Origin: an uncultured Corynebacterium sp.
GTDB lineage: Bacteria > Actinomycetota > Actinomycetes > Mycobacteriales > Mycobacteriaceae
Assembly (NCBI RefSeq): GCF_946222305.1
Contig: NZ_CAMIHZ010000001.1
Span: 1-64,000, forward strand
Length of the DNA: 64,000 bases
Reading direction: 5' to 3'
The translations under genes and the position numbers were made by a program. Shown here piece by piece: positions 26,121 to 36,064 of this stretch (position 1 is its first letter; every line of letters starts with the position of its first letter). Under the pieces are notes generated by a model. The model saw nothing but the letters and a program-made list of their open reading frames with translations, had not been told where the DNA came from and ran no database searches.

Positions 26121-26963
26121 GTGAGTACCCCTGATAATGCAAAACGACGTGCCCATTTAGCGCTTTCTCCAAGCCGTGCCGGGGACTATAAACAGTGTCC
26201 CTTGCTGTTTCGTTTGCGGGCGATCGATCGGTTGCCCGAGCCAAAAACCGTTGCACAGGTGAAGGGAACATTGGTGCACGCGGTCCTAGAGGATTTGCAC
26301 GGGATGCCGCGGGCGGAGCGCACGTACCCTGCTGCCGTGAAAATGATCAAGCCTAAATGGCAGCAGATGGTTGAGGAAGATCCGGAACTGTTGGAGCTGG
26401 TTCCGGAATCGGAGACCATGGACTACCTCGTGGAGTGTCGCAGCCTGGTCAAGGGCTATTTCGTCATGGAAAACCCGGAAGGGTTCGATGCCCATGAGTG
26501 CGAAAAGTACATCAACATGACACTGCCCAATGGTGTGCCCGTGCGTGGTTTTATCGATCGGGTCGATGTCGCACCGACCGGTGAGGTGCGGGTGGTGGAC
26601 TACAAGACGGGTAAAAAGCCGCTGCCCCGCTACTCCGAGTCTGCGAAGTTTCAGATGCTGTTTTATGCGCTGGTGTGGTGGCGCATGACTGGGGAGATTC
26701 CCGCGCAGCTTCGACTGATGTACCTCAAGGTGGCCGACGACATGGTGCTCAACCCCAGCCCTGCGGAGTTGCAGTACTTCGAACGCGACCTGGAGACCCT
26801 GTGGGGTGCGATCAAACGCGACGTGGAAACCGGCGATTTCGCCCCGCGGGAAACCAAGCTGTGTGGGTGGTGCCACTTCCAAGACATCTGCCCGCAGTTC
26901 GGTGGTACTCCGCCGAAGTATCCACATGTGTTGGCACTAACGCTATTGCCGGAAGAAGAATAG
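26121..26963 (+). CDS. RecB/AddB-like PD-(D/E)XK nuclease with iron-sulfur cysteines
   Basis: 280-aa nuclease of the RecB/Cas4-like group. The nuclease motifs are LSPSRAGDYKQCP (early, with a Cys), GTLVHAVLEDL, GFIDRVD, and VVDYKTGK holding the D...DxK active site. The late CGWCHFQDICP supplies three more Cys, so a 4Fe-4S cluster of the AddB type is likely. A role in DNA repair or end processing is inferred from family. GTG start at 26121. Confidence 0.85.
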   Translation: MSTPDNAKRRAHLALSPSRAGDYKQCPLLFRLRAIDRLPEPKTVAQVKGTLVHAVLEDLHGMPRAERTYPAAVKMIKPKWQQMVEEDPELLELVPESETMDYLVECRSLVKGYFVMENPEGFDAHECEKYINMTLPNGVPVRGFIDRVDVAPTGEVRVVDYKTGKKPLPRYSESAKFQMLFYALVWWRMTGEIPAQLRLMYLKVADDMVLNPSPAELQYFERDLETLWGAIKRDVETGDFAPRETKLCGWCHFQDICPQFGGTPPKYPHVLALTLLPEEE

Positions 26964-27061
26964 GAGAATTCGGGCGAAAGTTTAGTAGCGGGCACGGGGG
27001 AGGAACTTGTGTCCCGGGGGAGGTAAAGGCCTGCGCGGGCATGGTTCCCTACCCCATAAAG

Positions 27062-27098
27062 AAGTGCTCCCGTCAGCTACACGCTGGCGGGAGCACTT
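27062..27098. terminator. Bidirectional terminator between RecB-like gene and aspA
   Basis: AAGTGCTCCCG (27062-27072) pairs with CGGGAGCACTT (27088-27098), extended inward by a T-G pair and CAGC/GCTG around a 5-nt loop. The right arm ends TTTC and the minus-strand side leads into TTTA. Both flanking genes converge on it. Confidence 0.8.
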
Positions 27099-27153
27099 TC
27101 CCTCTCGACTGAAACAGCACTTTCTGTGCCGTTTCGCATCGGCTGGGTATCGA

Positions 27154-28686
27154 CTACTTGTAAAGTTTGCCCTGGAACTTCGGGTTCAACAGGTTGTCGG
27201 CGCTGAGGACTCTCTCCAAGGTTTCCTCGTCGAGAAGGTTCTTTTCCAAGACCAGTTCGCGAACGGACTTACCGGTCTTAGCAGCTTCCTTACCGATGAC
27301 GTCACCGTTGTGGTGGCCGATCAGTGGGTTGAGGTAGGTCACGATACCAATGGAGTTGTTCACGTAGTCGCGGCAGACATCCTTGTTGGCGGTGATACCC
27401 ACTACGCACAGGGTGCGCAGGGAGTTGCAGGCGCGGGCTAGCAAACGAACGGACTCGAACACGCACTGTGCGATGACTGGTTCCATCACGTTCAGCTGCA
27501 ACTGACCAGCCTCGGAAGCCATGGTGACGGTCATGTCGTTACCGAAGACCTTGAAGCAAATCTGGTTGACAACTTCCGGAATAACGGGGTTGACCTTGGC
27601 TGGCATAATGGAGGAACCAGCCTGGCGGGGAGGTAAGTTGATCTCGTTCAGGCCAGCGCGTGGGCCGGAGGCCAACAGACGGAGGTCGTTGCAGATCTTG
27701 CCCAGCTTCATAGCCACGCGCTTTACAGAGCTGTGAGCGTTCACGTACGCGCCACAGTCGCTGGTTGCCTCGATGAGGTCTCGTGCAGACGAGATATCCA
27801 GGCCGGTGACCTCGCCGAGTGCGCGAACAGCAGCCTCGCGGTAGCCGGGAGGGGTGTTCACTCCGGTGCCGATGGCGGTGCCGCCGAGGTTCACCTCGCG
27901 CAGGTGCTCTTGAGCCCGCAGAAGCTGGAGCTGTTCTTCAGCCAAGTTAGCGGCGAAAGCGTGGAATTCTTGTCCCAGGCTCATGGGCACTGCATCCTGC
28001 AGCTGGGTGCGGCCCATCTTCAGGACGTTGGAGAACTCTCGGCCCTTGTTGTCGAGTGCACGCTGCAGGGCATCGAGGTGCTTGATGAGCTCTTCGAACG
28101 CGAAGTGCAGCCCCAAACGGAAACCGGTGGGGTAAGCATCGTTCGTGGACTGGGACATGTTGACATCATCGTTGGGGTTGATGATGTCGTAGCTGCCCTT
28201 GGAGTGGCCCAAGTGTTCCAGTGCGAGGTTGGCAATAACCTCGTTGGTGTTCATGTTCACACTGGTTCCAGCGCCGCCCTGGAAGACGTCGATGGGGAAT
28301 TGATCCATGCAACGGTGCTCCTCCAGCACCTGGTCACATGCCCAAATAATCGCTTCTGCTTTGTGATCCTCCAGCGCACCAACTTCACGGTTCGCCATGG
28401 CCGTGGCCTTCTTAACCATGACCATGCCGCGGATGAACTCGGGCAGCATGTTGATCGTGGTACGCGAGATCTGGAAGTTATCCACGGCGCGCAGGGTGTG
28501 GATGCCGTAGTAGGCATCGGCCGGGATGTCCATCTTGCCCAGCAGATCTTCCTCGACACGGAAGTTCTCGGCCGCGCGGGCCTTCTGGGAGTGCGTTTCC
28601 GCTTGGGTGATGATGTCGGTCGATGTTACGACACGACCCGATTCAGCGTCCGGAGCGGAAGGAGATGGGACAGGGGTGTCTGTCAT
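27154..28686 (-). CDS. aspA: Aspartate ammonia-lyase
   Basis: Fumarase/aspartase superfamily enzyme that converts aspartate to fumarate and ammonia. The 510-aa sequence carries the superfamily signature [12 protein letters not shown] and aspartase-type active-site segments ([26 protein letters not shown]). It has an N-terminal extension of about 40 polar residues before the conserved [16 protein letters not shown] at 28686 has AAAGGA 9 nt upstream. An isolated transcription unit. Confidence 0.93.
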   Translation of the reverse strand: MTDTPVPSPSAPDAESGRVVTSTDIITQAETHSQKARAAENFRVEEDLLGKMDIPADAYYGIHTLRAVDNFQISRTTINMLPEFIRGMVMVKKATAMANREVGALEDHKAEAIIWACDQVLEEHRCMDQFPIDVFQGGAGTSVNMNTNEVIANLALEHLGHSKGSYDIINPNDDVNMSQSTNDAYPTGFRLGLHFAFEELIKHLDALQRALDNKGREFSNVLKMGRTQLQDAVPMSLGQEFHAFAANLAEEQLQLLRAQEHLREVNLGGTAIGTGVNTPPGYREAAVRALGEVTGLDISSARDLIEATSDCGAYVNAHSSVKRVAMKLGKICNDLRLLASGPRAGLNEINLPPRQAGSSIMPAKVNPVIPEVVNQICFKVFGNDMTVTMASEAGQLQLNVMEPVIAQCVFESVRLLARACNSLRTLCVVGITANKDVCRDYVNNSIGIVTYLNPLIGHHNGDVIGKEAAKTGKSVRELVLEKNLLDEETLERVLSADNLLNPKFQGKLYK

Positions 28687-29002
28687 TGAGAGAATCCTTT
28701 GTGTCTCAGTCGTTCGGGTAATCGGTTTAGGTCGATCGCCTCCACCATAGACTTTTGTTTCGACGCCTAATACTTCCCCACTTTCGCACCCCTAAAATCA
28801 ACGCCCAAAAACCTACGCTGAACTCATGTAATGGTGCTGGCACGCCCCGTTTAGTTTCACGCCCGTTAAGGGGTGAAAGTGTTATATTTTTTGAGCGATT
28901 CTCGCACGAGGATTGCTGAGGTTGTGTATAGGAAAAAAGATTTAGCACGTCTCTGGAGTGTTAAATCCATCCCCGCGGCGGACAACGGCAATTGATCGTC
29001 CG
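28687..29002. other. Intergenic region between aspA and hisG
   Basis: No gene is supported. It holds the aspA leader, one copy of the dispersed GGCGTCGAA motif with its A-rich flank (28759-28767 on the other strand) and a hairpin TTTCAC-g-CCC / GGG-GTGAAA (28855-28878). An AT-rich stretch TTATATTTTTTGAG near 28881 follows. Nothing here matches a riboswitch I know. Confidence 0.5.
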
Positions 29003-29086
29003 GAGAGTTAAATCTAGAGAGCCAGATTCAGGGAGCCAGATCTCGAGAATTTGATCCCGAGAGTTGGATTCGGGGAATTAGAGAAT
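29003..29086. repeat. Six degenerate 14-bp tandem units 3' of hisG
   Basis: Reading the plus strand in steps of exactly 14 from 29003 gives GAGAGTTAAATCTA, GAGAGCCAGATTCA, GGGAGCCAGATCTC, GAGAATTTGATCCC, GAGAGTTGGATTCG and GGGAATTAGAGAAT. A loose unit is GRGARYYRGATYYN. The last unit touches the hisG stop codon (29086-29088). Confidence 0.75.
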
Positions 29087-29931
29087 TAGATACGTGCGAT
29101 GCGGATATCGGAGGCGAGAATGGCTTCTGCCCCCAGTGCGGAGAGCCTATCCATGAGAGGGTTTGCGTCCTTGCGCGGCACCATCGCGCGAACCGCAACC
29201 CAATCTTCGTTCGCCAACGGAGAAACGGTCGGAGCCGAAAGCCCTGGAGTGATATCAGCGCACGCCTGCAGCTTTTCACGAGCGACGTTGTAGTCGAGCA
29301 TGACGTAGTTCTTAGCGTGGAGAATGCCTTCCATACGTCGCAGCAGTACGCGTTGGTCTTCGGTGACCTCGGCGTCTTTCCGGCCGACGATGACTGCTTC
29401 GGAAACGCACAGTGGTTCACCGAAGGGCTTGAGTCCTTGCAGACGCAGGGTGCGGCCAGTGGAGACAACATCGGCGATGACGTCGGCCACTCCGAGGCGG
29501 ATGGAGATCTCAACGGCGCCGTCCAAGCGGATGACATCGGCATCGATTCCCCGTGCGGTCAAATCTTTACGCACGAGGTTCGGATAGCTTGTCGCGATGC
29601 GAGCGCCTTCCAGCTTCTCGATGCTCCACTCCTCGTCGGCGGGAGCCGCGTAGCGGAAAGTCGAAGCGCCAAATCCCAGCCCCATGAGCTCATTGACCTC
29701 TTCACGGGTATCGGCGGCCAGGTCACGCCCCGTAATACCCATGTCCAAGTGTCCCGAAGCAATGTAGATGGCAATATCTTTCGGCCGGAGGAAGTAGAAC
29801 TCCACTTGGTTCTGTTCATCCAAAACGGTCAGTGCTTTGGAGTCACCGCGTGTGGAGTAGCCAGCTTCTTTGAGGATCTCAGTGGCGGCCTCGGACAGGG
29901 AACCCTTGTTGGGAACAGCAACGCGCAACAT
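29086..29931 (-). CDS. hisG: ATP phosphoribosyltransferase (long form)
   Basis: First step of histidine synthesis: ATP plus PRPP gives phosphoribosyl-ATP. At 281 aa it is the long, hexameric type with a C-terminal PII-like regulatory domain (about 210-281) that binds histidine. The catalytic domains show [33 protein letters not shown] and [15 protein letters not shown] at 29931. It follows hisE by 97 nt, a gap largely made of a 22-bp tandem repeat. Confidence 0.94.
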   Translation of the reverse strand: MLRVAVPNKGSLSEAATEILKEAGYSTRGDSKALTVLDEQNQVEFYFLRPKDIAIYIASGHLDMGITGRDLAADTREEVNELMGLGFGASTFRYAAPADEEWSIEKLEGARIATSYPNLVRKDLTARGIDADVIRLDGAVEISIRLGVADVIADVVSTGRTLRLQGLKPFGEPLCVSEAVIVGRKDAEVTEDQRVLLRRMEGILHAKNYVMLDYNVAREKLQACADITPGLSAPTVSPLANEDWVAVRAMVPRKDANPLMDRLSALGAEAILASDIRIARI

Positions 29932-29976
29932 GTCGAAGGACTTTCTCGTGTCGGGAAGTTAGAAACTTAGTTCAGA

Positions 29977-30042
29977 GCAAGGTCTTGGAGGGACCTGTGC
30001 AAGGTCTTGAAAGGATTCTCGCAAGGTTTTAGAGGAACTTGT
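29977..30042. repeat. Three 22-bp tandem units across the hisE 3' end and hisE-hisG gap
   Basis: Units run 29977-29998, 29999-30020 and 30021-30042 without a spacer. Each begins GCAAGGTYTTRRA on the plus strand and ends in a more variable half. The third unit covers the last hisE codons and its stop (30029-30031), so the array looks like duplication of the gene's end. Confidence 0.78.
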
Positions 30043-30301
30043 AGATATCCTCAGGCTGGAGACCACGCTGGATCATGACCACCTGCAGCCAGTAAATCAG
30101 CTGCGAGATTTCCTCAGACAATTCATCGTCGGATTGGTACTCGGCCGCCATCCACACTTCGGCAGCTTCTTCGACAATCTTCTTTCCCTGGAAATGCACG
30201 CCGGCATCGAGGGCTTTGACAGTGCCCGAGCCTTCGGGACGCTCGGCAGCGCGCTGCGATAGTTCGGCGAACAGGGATTCGAAAGTCTTTTTATCGTTCA
30301 C
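30029..30301 (-). CDS. hisE: Phosphoribosyl-ATP pyrophosphatase
   Basis: Second step of histidine synthesis, hydrolysing PR-ATP to PR-AMP. The 90-aa all-alpha MazG-like protein contains [14 protein letters not shown] (metal-binding Glu residues) and [14 protein letters not shown]. It is a stand-alone HisE without the HisI domain, as usual in actinobacteria. GTG at 30301. The final codons fall in a tandem repeat, so length variation among relatives is possible. Operon with hisG. Confidence 0.93.
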   Translation of the reverse strand: MNDKKTFESLFAELSQRAAERPEGSGTVKALDAGVHFQGKKIVEEAAEVWMAAEYQSDDELSEEISQLIYWLQVVMIQRGLQPEDIYKFL

Positions 30302-30451
30302 GTTCCCTATTGTTGCACGTCGGCGCGCTCCACGTGCGCTTATCCCCCAGTTAACCAGAGAGTTAGTTCACTCCGGTCACCGGGTTGAGCGAAGACTTCT
30401 CGGTCGAGAACCGTCAGATGTGGGCCATCCCGCTGTAGAGGGTTCCGAGGA

Positions 30452-31153
30452 TTATTTCCTCGGGTAGTTATCGTAAAAATCCCTCACCTGAGCGAGGTCG
30501 AATGTACTCAAATCTTCCTGCCCATCTGCAAGATCGTGCAACAGCGGGACTTCCTCCGGGGTTTCCATCAGCGGATCAGTCGGGACGCCCACCACCCGAC
30601 AACCGGCGGTATAAGCAGCGGTCATCCCCGTGCGGGAATCCTCGAAAACCAAGCAATCATCGGGTTCGAGCCCAAGCTTTTCCGCAGCTGCCAAGTAAAT
30701 ATCGGGTGCGGGTTTACCCTGTGGGACTTCGTCGCCACACAATGTGAGATCGAAGAACTCAGAGCCGATTGTTTCCAGTGCTTGATCAGTCAATACGCGG
30801 GCCGTGTTGGTCACTAGCCCCATCGAAATGCCTGCCGCTTTCGCTTGCGCCAGCAAGTCGGTCACCCCAGGTCGAAAAGGAAGCTCCGACGTGAAAAGCG
30901 CCCCTACGCGACGAAACATCCACTGCACCCACTGTGTCGTTTCCGCGTCGTCTAATTCCAGGCCAGCGAAGTGTGCGCAGATCCTCACGGTATTAGCCGT
31001 TGTCCCACCCACCGTGAGTTCCCGAACCTCCGCCGTGATGCGTCGCCCCATCGCCTCAGACATTTCATACGTCGCAATTCCCCACAGTGGTTCCGTGTCC
31101 ACGAGGGTGCCGTCCATATCCCACAAAATCGCCTTCATGATATTTCTAACCAT
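30452..31153 (-). CDS. HAD-superfamily phosphatase (beta-phosphoglucomutase-like)
   Basis: HAD hydrolase of the cap I (beta-PGM-like) type. Motif I is WDMDGTLVDTEP, motif II VTNTA, motif III Lys in PQGKPAPDIY, and motif IV FEDSRTG. The substrate is a small phosphorylated metabolite not readable from sequence. ATG at 31153 (233 aa) is chosen because GGAGG stands 9 nt upstream; the frame is open to 31330 but the added part is not HAD-like. It lies upstream of hisE on the same strand, as in other corynebacteria. Confidence 0.85.
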   Translation of the reverse strand: MVRNIMKAILWDMDGTLVDTEPLWGIATYEMSEAMGRRITAEVRELTVGGTTANTVRICAHFAGLELDDAETTQWVQWMFRRVGALFTSELPFRPGVTDLLAQAKAAGISMGLVTNTARVLTDQALETIGSEFFDLTLCGDEVPQGKPAPDIYLAAAEKLGLEPDDCLVFEDSRTGMTAAYTAGCRVVGVPTDPLMETPEEVPLLHDLADGQEDLSTFDLAQVRDFYDNYPRK

Positions 31154-31377
31154 AAACGACGCCCTCCTTTTCAGCCCGCCAGCTCGCCACTCGTTCACCC
31201 GTTGCTCATCGGATGGGTTGTGAACAGCGCAAACCCCCATTGAGGCGCCACAGTGGCCGGCTCCCATTTCGCGAACCATCGGGAAGAAATGCAACTCGAC
31301 CCCAGAACAGTTAATCCTCACTAACATCAACGGGCAGACAAAGATTCCCGTCGCCCGAGTGTGAAGGAGTTAACAGC

Positions 31378-32271
31378 ATGGCCGAGAACCCCGCTGATCC
31401 GACCATCCCAGATGATCCCGCGTATTTCGTTGCTGGTGATGTGACAGAGAGGAAGGATGATGCTGGCAACCCATGTCAGCAATACAGCTACTACCCCACT
31501 ATCCACACGGAATCCCCTTGGGGCGATGGCGGTTTCCAACACGGCTCTCCCCCAGCAGCGCTAGTTGCAGTGACCTTGGAGGAAGGCGCGCGAGAGCATG
31601 GCGTGGATCTATCACAGGGCCGATTTAGCCGGATGACGGTGGAAATTCTTGGGGCGGTTCCATTGAGCGCCCTATTCGCCATCGTGCGAGTGGTGCGCCC
31701 TGGGCGTCGAATCACCATGCTGGAAACGACGATCCGCGACGAGTCGGGGCGAGCCTACATTCGTGGCACCGGATGGTGGCTGCGCGCGGCGGATACCGAG
31801 GATATCGAACGAACCGTGGCGCCGGCGATTCCCCCCGTGAGCGAGGGACGACCCGCCGCGGAGTTCCTCGGCCAGTGGTCCAGCGGTTACATCAACTCCA
31901 TCGACGTTGTCCGGGCAGAATACTCTAACGAAGACCCATCGGACTTCGCACCCCGCAATTCCGCGGTGTACTGGTCCCGATCCGATCTACCAGTGGTTGC
32001 CGGTCGGGAAGATTCCAGCTGGGTGCAACTGATGAAGACCGTGGATATTGCCAATGGCCTGAACACGGTGCTGGACCCGAAGGAATGGGTCTATATGAAC
32101 GTGGATCTCAGCGTGTACCTGCACCGCATGCTCACCGGCGAGTGGGTTGGGCTGGCCGCCGAAGCCAACTATGGACCTGATGGCATGGGCACCACGATCT
32201 CCCGGATCTATGACGAAAAGGGGCCGATCGGCACCATCAACCAAGCGATCATGCTGGACCGTATCGGTTAG
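31378..32271 (+). CDS. Thioesterase family protein (double hotdog)
   Basis: 297-aa protein with the N-terminal and C-terminal acyl-CoA thioesterase (TesB-like) halves. GGFQHGSPPAALVA (about 50-63) and RMTVEILGAVPL match the first hotdog; VDLSVYLHRMLTGEWVGLAAEANYG and the end MGTTISRIYDEKGPIG match the second. It should hydrolyse acyl-CoA or bind acyl groups; chain length is unknown. GAAGGAG stands 8 nt before ATG 31378. Converges with metH. Confidence 0.82.
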   Translation: MAENPADPTIPDDPAYFVAGDVTERKDDAGNPCQQYSYYPTIHTESPWGDGGFQHGSPPAALVAVTLEEGAREHGVDLSQGRFSRMTVEILGAVPLSALFAIVRVVRPGRRITMLETTIRDESGRAYIRGTGWWLRAADTEDIERTVAPAIPPVSEGRPAAEFLGQWSSGYINSIDVVRAEYSNEDPSDFAPRNSAVYWSRSDLPVVAGREDSSWVQLMKTVDIANGLNTVLDPKEWVYMNVDLSVYLHRMLTGEWVGLAAEANYGPDGMGTTISRIYDEKGPIGTINQAIMLDRIG

Positions 32272-32298
32272 CCACAATGATGTGGCCACAATGGTGTG
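32271..32298. repeat. Two 14-bp tandem units between thioesterase gene and metH
   Basis: GCCACAATGATGTG (32271-32284) is followed by GCCACAATGGTGTG (32285-32298) and a partial third GCCAC. The first base is the last base of the thioesterase stop codon. TGGCCACA and TGTGGCCA within it can also fold as a hairpin, so the array may work as a terminator. Confidence 0.65.
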
Positions 32299-32303
32299 GC
32301 CAC

Positions 32304-35300
32304 CTAGACGTTGAAGTACTTCGCCTCCGGGTGGTAAAGCACAAATGCGTCGGTGGATTGCTCTGGGTGCAGCTGCAATTCTTCGGAGAGTACCACGCCC
32401 AGCTTTTCTGCCTCCAGCATGTCCACGAGGGCTCGGCGATCTTCCATATCAGGGCAGGATCCGTACCCGAAACTGAAACGTGCACCCCGGTACTGCAGGT
32501 CGAAGAAATCCTCCTTATTGGAAGAATCCTCATCACCGGCGGTGCTGCCGTCGGCGAACGAGAGCTCGCTGCGGATGCGCGAGTGCCAGTATTCGGCCAA
32601 CGCCTCCGTGAGCTGCACGCCCACTCCGTGCACCTCCAAGTACTCGCGGTAAGCATCCTTGGCGAAGAGTTCGTTGGCGTAATCAGCAATCGGTTGGCCC
32701 ATGGTGACCAACTGGAATGGCATCACATCCGTTTGGCCAAGTTCGATCGCGCGCTCACGGGAACAGATGAAATCGGCGATGTTTAAGAACCGTCCACGCT
32801 GTTGACGCGGGAATGTGAACGAGTGGACCGGCTTTGCGTATGGATCTGCCTTGGCATCGGGGCTGGTCGGCGTCGGTAAAATATGAACCGCGTCGCCTTC
32901 CGAAACAGCGGGGAAGTAACCATAAACCACTGCGGCGGCATCCAGCACACCGTTGGCCTTCAATTCGTCGAGTAGCGCGCGCAAACGTGGCCGGCCCTCG
33001 GTCTCCACGAGCTCCTCGTAGGTTGGACCACCCTCGCCACGGGATGGCATCAGCCCCCACTGGCCGCGGAACAATGCGCGTTCGTCCAGGTTGGGCAAGT
33101 AGTCGGCCAAGCTAATGCCCTTGACGATGCGAGGACCCCAGAAAGGTGGCGTGGCCAAGGGGACATCCGTGGCTACATCGGAACGCTCGGGAACTTCAAC
33201 CGGCTCGGCCTTGGCCTTGCGTTTGGCGGCAATCGCCTTCGACCGTTCGCGGCGAGCGCGGCGCTTGTCCCGCTTCTCCATAACCTCTGCCGATTCCTCG
33301 GTGTGCTCGCCCCGCAGGCCCGCCATAATCCCATCGAGAACCGTGAGCGCCTCGAAGGCATCCTTCGAGTAATACACATCGCCGTCATACACCTCGGTGA
33401 GGTCATCTTCGACATAAGGGCGGGTCAGCGCCGCCCCACCGAGCATCACCGGGTAATGGGATTTGCCCAAACGATTGAGCTCCTCCAAGTTCTCTTTCAT
33501 GACGACGGTGGATTTCACCAGCAGACCGGACATACCAATCACGTCGGCATTGTTCTCCTCGGCCGCTTCCAGAATCGCACTGATGGGCTGCTTAATACCG
33601 ATATTTACGACGTCGTAGCCGTTATTGGACAAAATGATGTCCACGAGATTCTTTCCGATATCGTGTACATCGCCCTTCACCGTGGCGATAACCATCTTGC
33701 CCTTGGACGCACCACTACCGGCTTCGCTTTCCATGTGAGGTTCTAAGTGCGCGACCGCAGCCTTCATGGTTTCGGCGGATTGCAGAACAAAGGGCAGCTG
33801 CATTTCTCCGGAACCGAACAAGTCCCCCACGGTTTTCATGCCGGCCAGTAGATCCTCATTGATGATGGCCACGGGATCTTTTTCCTCCATCGCCGCATCG
33901 AGGTCATCCGTCAAGCCATTGCGGTCGCCGTCGATAATGCGCTGCGCTAGGCGTTCAAACAACGGCATTGCCGCCAGTGCCTCGGCGCGGGCATCCTTCG
34001 CGCTCGCCGCGCTCACACCCTCGAACAGCTGCATGAACGTCTGCAAAGGATCGTAGTCTTCGGTGCGACGGTCATAGACCATATCCAGAGCGACCTTGCG
34101 CTGTTCTTCGTCGATGCGATTCATCGGAAGAATTTTCGACGAGTGTGCAATGGCCGTATCCAACCCCGCCTCGATGCACTCGTTGAGGAACACCGAATTC
34201 AGCACCTGCCGCGCCGCCGGGTTGAGACCGAAGGAAATATTGGACAGGCCCAGCGTGGTGTGTACATCGGGGTGGCGCTTCTTCAACTCGCGGATAGCGT
34301 TGATGGTTTCGATACCATCTCGCCGGGTTTCTTCTTGGCCCGTGGAGATCGGGAAAGTCAGACAGTCAACGATGATGTCTTCTTCTGCAACGCCCCAGGT
34401 CCCGGTGATATCTGCGATGAGGCGCTCGGCGATTTCCACCTTCTTTTCTGCGGTACGCGCCTGGCCTTCTTCATCAATGGTCAAGGCCACCACCGCTGCG
34501 CCATGTTGTTTCACCAGGCGCATGATTCGCTGGTAGCGCGAGTCGGGGCCATCGCCATCTTCGAAGTTCACGGAGTTCACCGCGCTGCGCCCACCCAGGT
34601 GCTCTAGGCCCACCCGTATAACATCGGGCTCAGTTGAGTCGATCATGATCGGCAGTGTGGAATTCGTCGCCAGTAAGGCAGCCAGCTTCGCCATATCTTC
34701 CGTGCCATCACGGCCGACGTAGTCTATGCACAAATCAACCATGTGGGCACCATCTCGCACCTGGTCCTTGGCGATATCCAGGCACTTCTCCAAATCCCCC
34801 GCCAGCATCGCTTCGCGGAAAGCCTTGGAGCCGTTAGCGTTGGTCCGCTCGCCGATCATCGTGATGCCGGTGTCCTGCGTCAGCGGCACGGATTGATACA
34901 GCGAAGCCACATTGTTGTTGTGGTTGACCTTGCGAGTGGCCTGTTCCACCGGCTCCACTGGTAGTTCGAGCTCGCTGCCTGCCATGGGCGTTTCTTTTTG
35001 GTCCGACGCCAACTCGCCCAACGCCGTGGTTCCCAGGACGGCTTCGCGAACCGCGATGATGTGTTCCGGGGTGGTACCGCAGCAGCCGCCCACCATGCTC
35101 AAGCCGTAGTCGGCGACGAAGCCCCGCAGAGCTACCCCCAACTCTCCTGCCGTCAGCGGATACTCGGCACCATTGGCACCGAGAACGGGAAGTCCAGCGT
35201 TCGGCATGACGGATACCGGCAAGGTGGTGTTATTCGAGAGGTAGCGCAGGTGTTCGCTCATCTCGTCTGGGCCGGTGGCGCAGTTCATACCGATCATGTC

Positions 35301-36011
35301 GATGCCCAGGGGCTCCAAGGCTGTGAGAGCCGCCCCAATTTCACTACCCAACAGCATGGTTCCGGTGGTTTCCACAGTAACGTGCACGATGATGGGCAGG
35401 CGGCTGCCCAGCTGTTCGAATGCCTCCTTGGTACCCAAGACAGCGGCCTTGACTTGGAGCAGGTCCTGGCAGGTTTCGATGAGAATGGCATCGCAACCAC
35501 CGCGTACCAATCCCCGCGCGCTTTCTACGTACGCATCCCGCAGAGCGCCATAGGGTGCGTGGCCCAAGGAAGGCAATTTGGTGCCGGGACCCATCGACCC
35601 CACGACGAAACGGGGCATGCCATCGTCTTCGCGTGGTCCCATTTCATCGGCGACTTCGCGAGCAATGTTCGCGCCGCGGTAGGCGAGGTCTTCGATCCGG
35701 TCAGCGATGTCGTAATCCGCCAAGTTTGGCAGGTTACAACCGAAAGTGTTGGTCTCTACGAGATCCGCCCCCGCTTCGAAGTACGCCCGGTGAATCTGCT
35801 TCAAGACATCCGGGCGGGTTTCGTTAAGGATCTCGTTGCATCCCTCTAGTCCCAGGAAGTCCGCATCGAGATCCAAATCCACAGCTTGCAGCTGCGTGCC
35901 CATGGCCCCATCGCCGATCAACACGCGCTGGTGTAACGCGTTGAGAAAAGGATGATCGAAGGCGGGCTGGGCTGGGGCGGGTAAAGTCTTGTCGCTAGTC
36001 ACAGTGTCCAA
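32304..36011 (-). CDS. metH: Cobalamin-dependent methionine synthase
   Basis: Moves a methyl group from methyl-tetrahydrofolate to homocysteine through methylcobalamin. The 1,235-aa protein has all four modules: homocysteine-binding barrel with Zn cysteines (NTFGCNL and GGCCGTTPEH, about 25-330), pterin-binding barrel (about 370-640), B12 cap and Rossmann domain with DVHDIGKN (about 670-890), and AdoMet reactivation domain with FSFGYGSCPD (about 950-1235). A TTG start at 36011 is used; a GTG three codons on (36002) is equally possible. No cobalamin riboswitch is seen upstream. It ends a run from uppP through mshC. Confidence 0.95.
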   Translation of the reverse strand: MDTVTSDKTLPAPAQPAFDHPFLNALHQRVLIGDGAMGTQLQAVDLDLDADFLGLEGCNEILNETRPDVLKQIHRAYFEAGADLVETNTFGCNLPNLADYDIADRIEDLAYRGANIAREVADEMGPREDDGMPRFVVGSMGPGTKLPSLGHAPYGALRDAYVESARGLVRGGCDAILIETCQDLLQVKAAVLGTKEAFEQLGSRLPIIVHVTVETTGTMLLGSEIGAALTALEPLGIDMIGMNCATGPDEMSEHLRYLSNNTTLPVSVMPNAGLPVLGANGAEYPLTAGELGVALRGFVADYGLSMVGGCCGTTPEHIIAVREAVLGTTALGELASDQKETPMAGSELELPVEPVEQATRKVNHNNNVASLYQSVPLTQDTGITMIGERTNANGSKAFREAMLAGDLEKCLDIAKDQVRDGAHMVDLCIDYVGRDGTEDMAKLAALLATNSTLPIMIDSTEPDVIRVGLEHLGGRSAVNSVNFEDGDGPDSRYQRIMRLVKQHGAAVVALTIDEEGQARTAEKKVEIAERLIADITGTWGVAEEDIIVDCLTFPISTGQEETRRDGIETINAIRELKKRHPDVHTTLGLSNISFGLNPAARQVLNSVFLNECIEAGLDTAIAHSSKILPMNRIDEEQRKVALDMVYDRRTEDYDPLQTFMQLFEGVSAASAKDARAEALAAMPLFERLAQRIIDGDRNGLTDDLDAAMEEKDPVAIINEDLLAGMKTVGDLFGSGEMQLPFVLQSAETMKAAVAHLEPHMESEAGSGASKGKMVIATVKGDVHDIGKNLVDIILSNNGYDVVNIGIKQPISAILEAAEENNADVIGMSGLLVKSTVVMKENLEELNRLGKSHYPVMLGGAALTRPYVEDDLTEVYDGDVYYSKDAFEALTVLDGIMAGLRGEHTEESAEVMEKRDKRRARRERSKAIAAKRKAKAEPVEVPERSDVATDVPLATPPFWGPRIVKGISLADYLPNLDERALFRGQWGLMPSRGEGGPTYEELVETEGRPRLRALLDELKANGVLDAAAVVYGYFPAVSEGDAVHILPTPTSPDAKADPYAKPVHSFTFPRQQRGRFLNIADFICSRERAIELGQTDVMPFQLVTMGQPIADYANELFAKDAYREYLEVHGVGVQLTEALAEYWHSRIRSELSFADGSTAGDEDSSNKEDFFDLQYRGARFSFGYGSCPDMEDRRALVDMLEAEKLGVVLSEELQLHPEQSTDAFVLYHPEAKYFNV

Positions 36012-36064
36012 CCATAGCCTACGACTAGACCGCTTAGTTCATTTCAGACGTAGCCGGCGGAGGG

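Noticed and set aside
27733..28689. A 318-codon plus-strand frame inside aspA
   Set aside because: Shadow of aspA; no family resemblance.
36012..36064. Cobalamin riboswitch before metH
   Set aside because: Only 53 nt to the upstream gene and no B12-box-like sequence.
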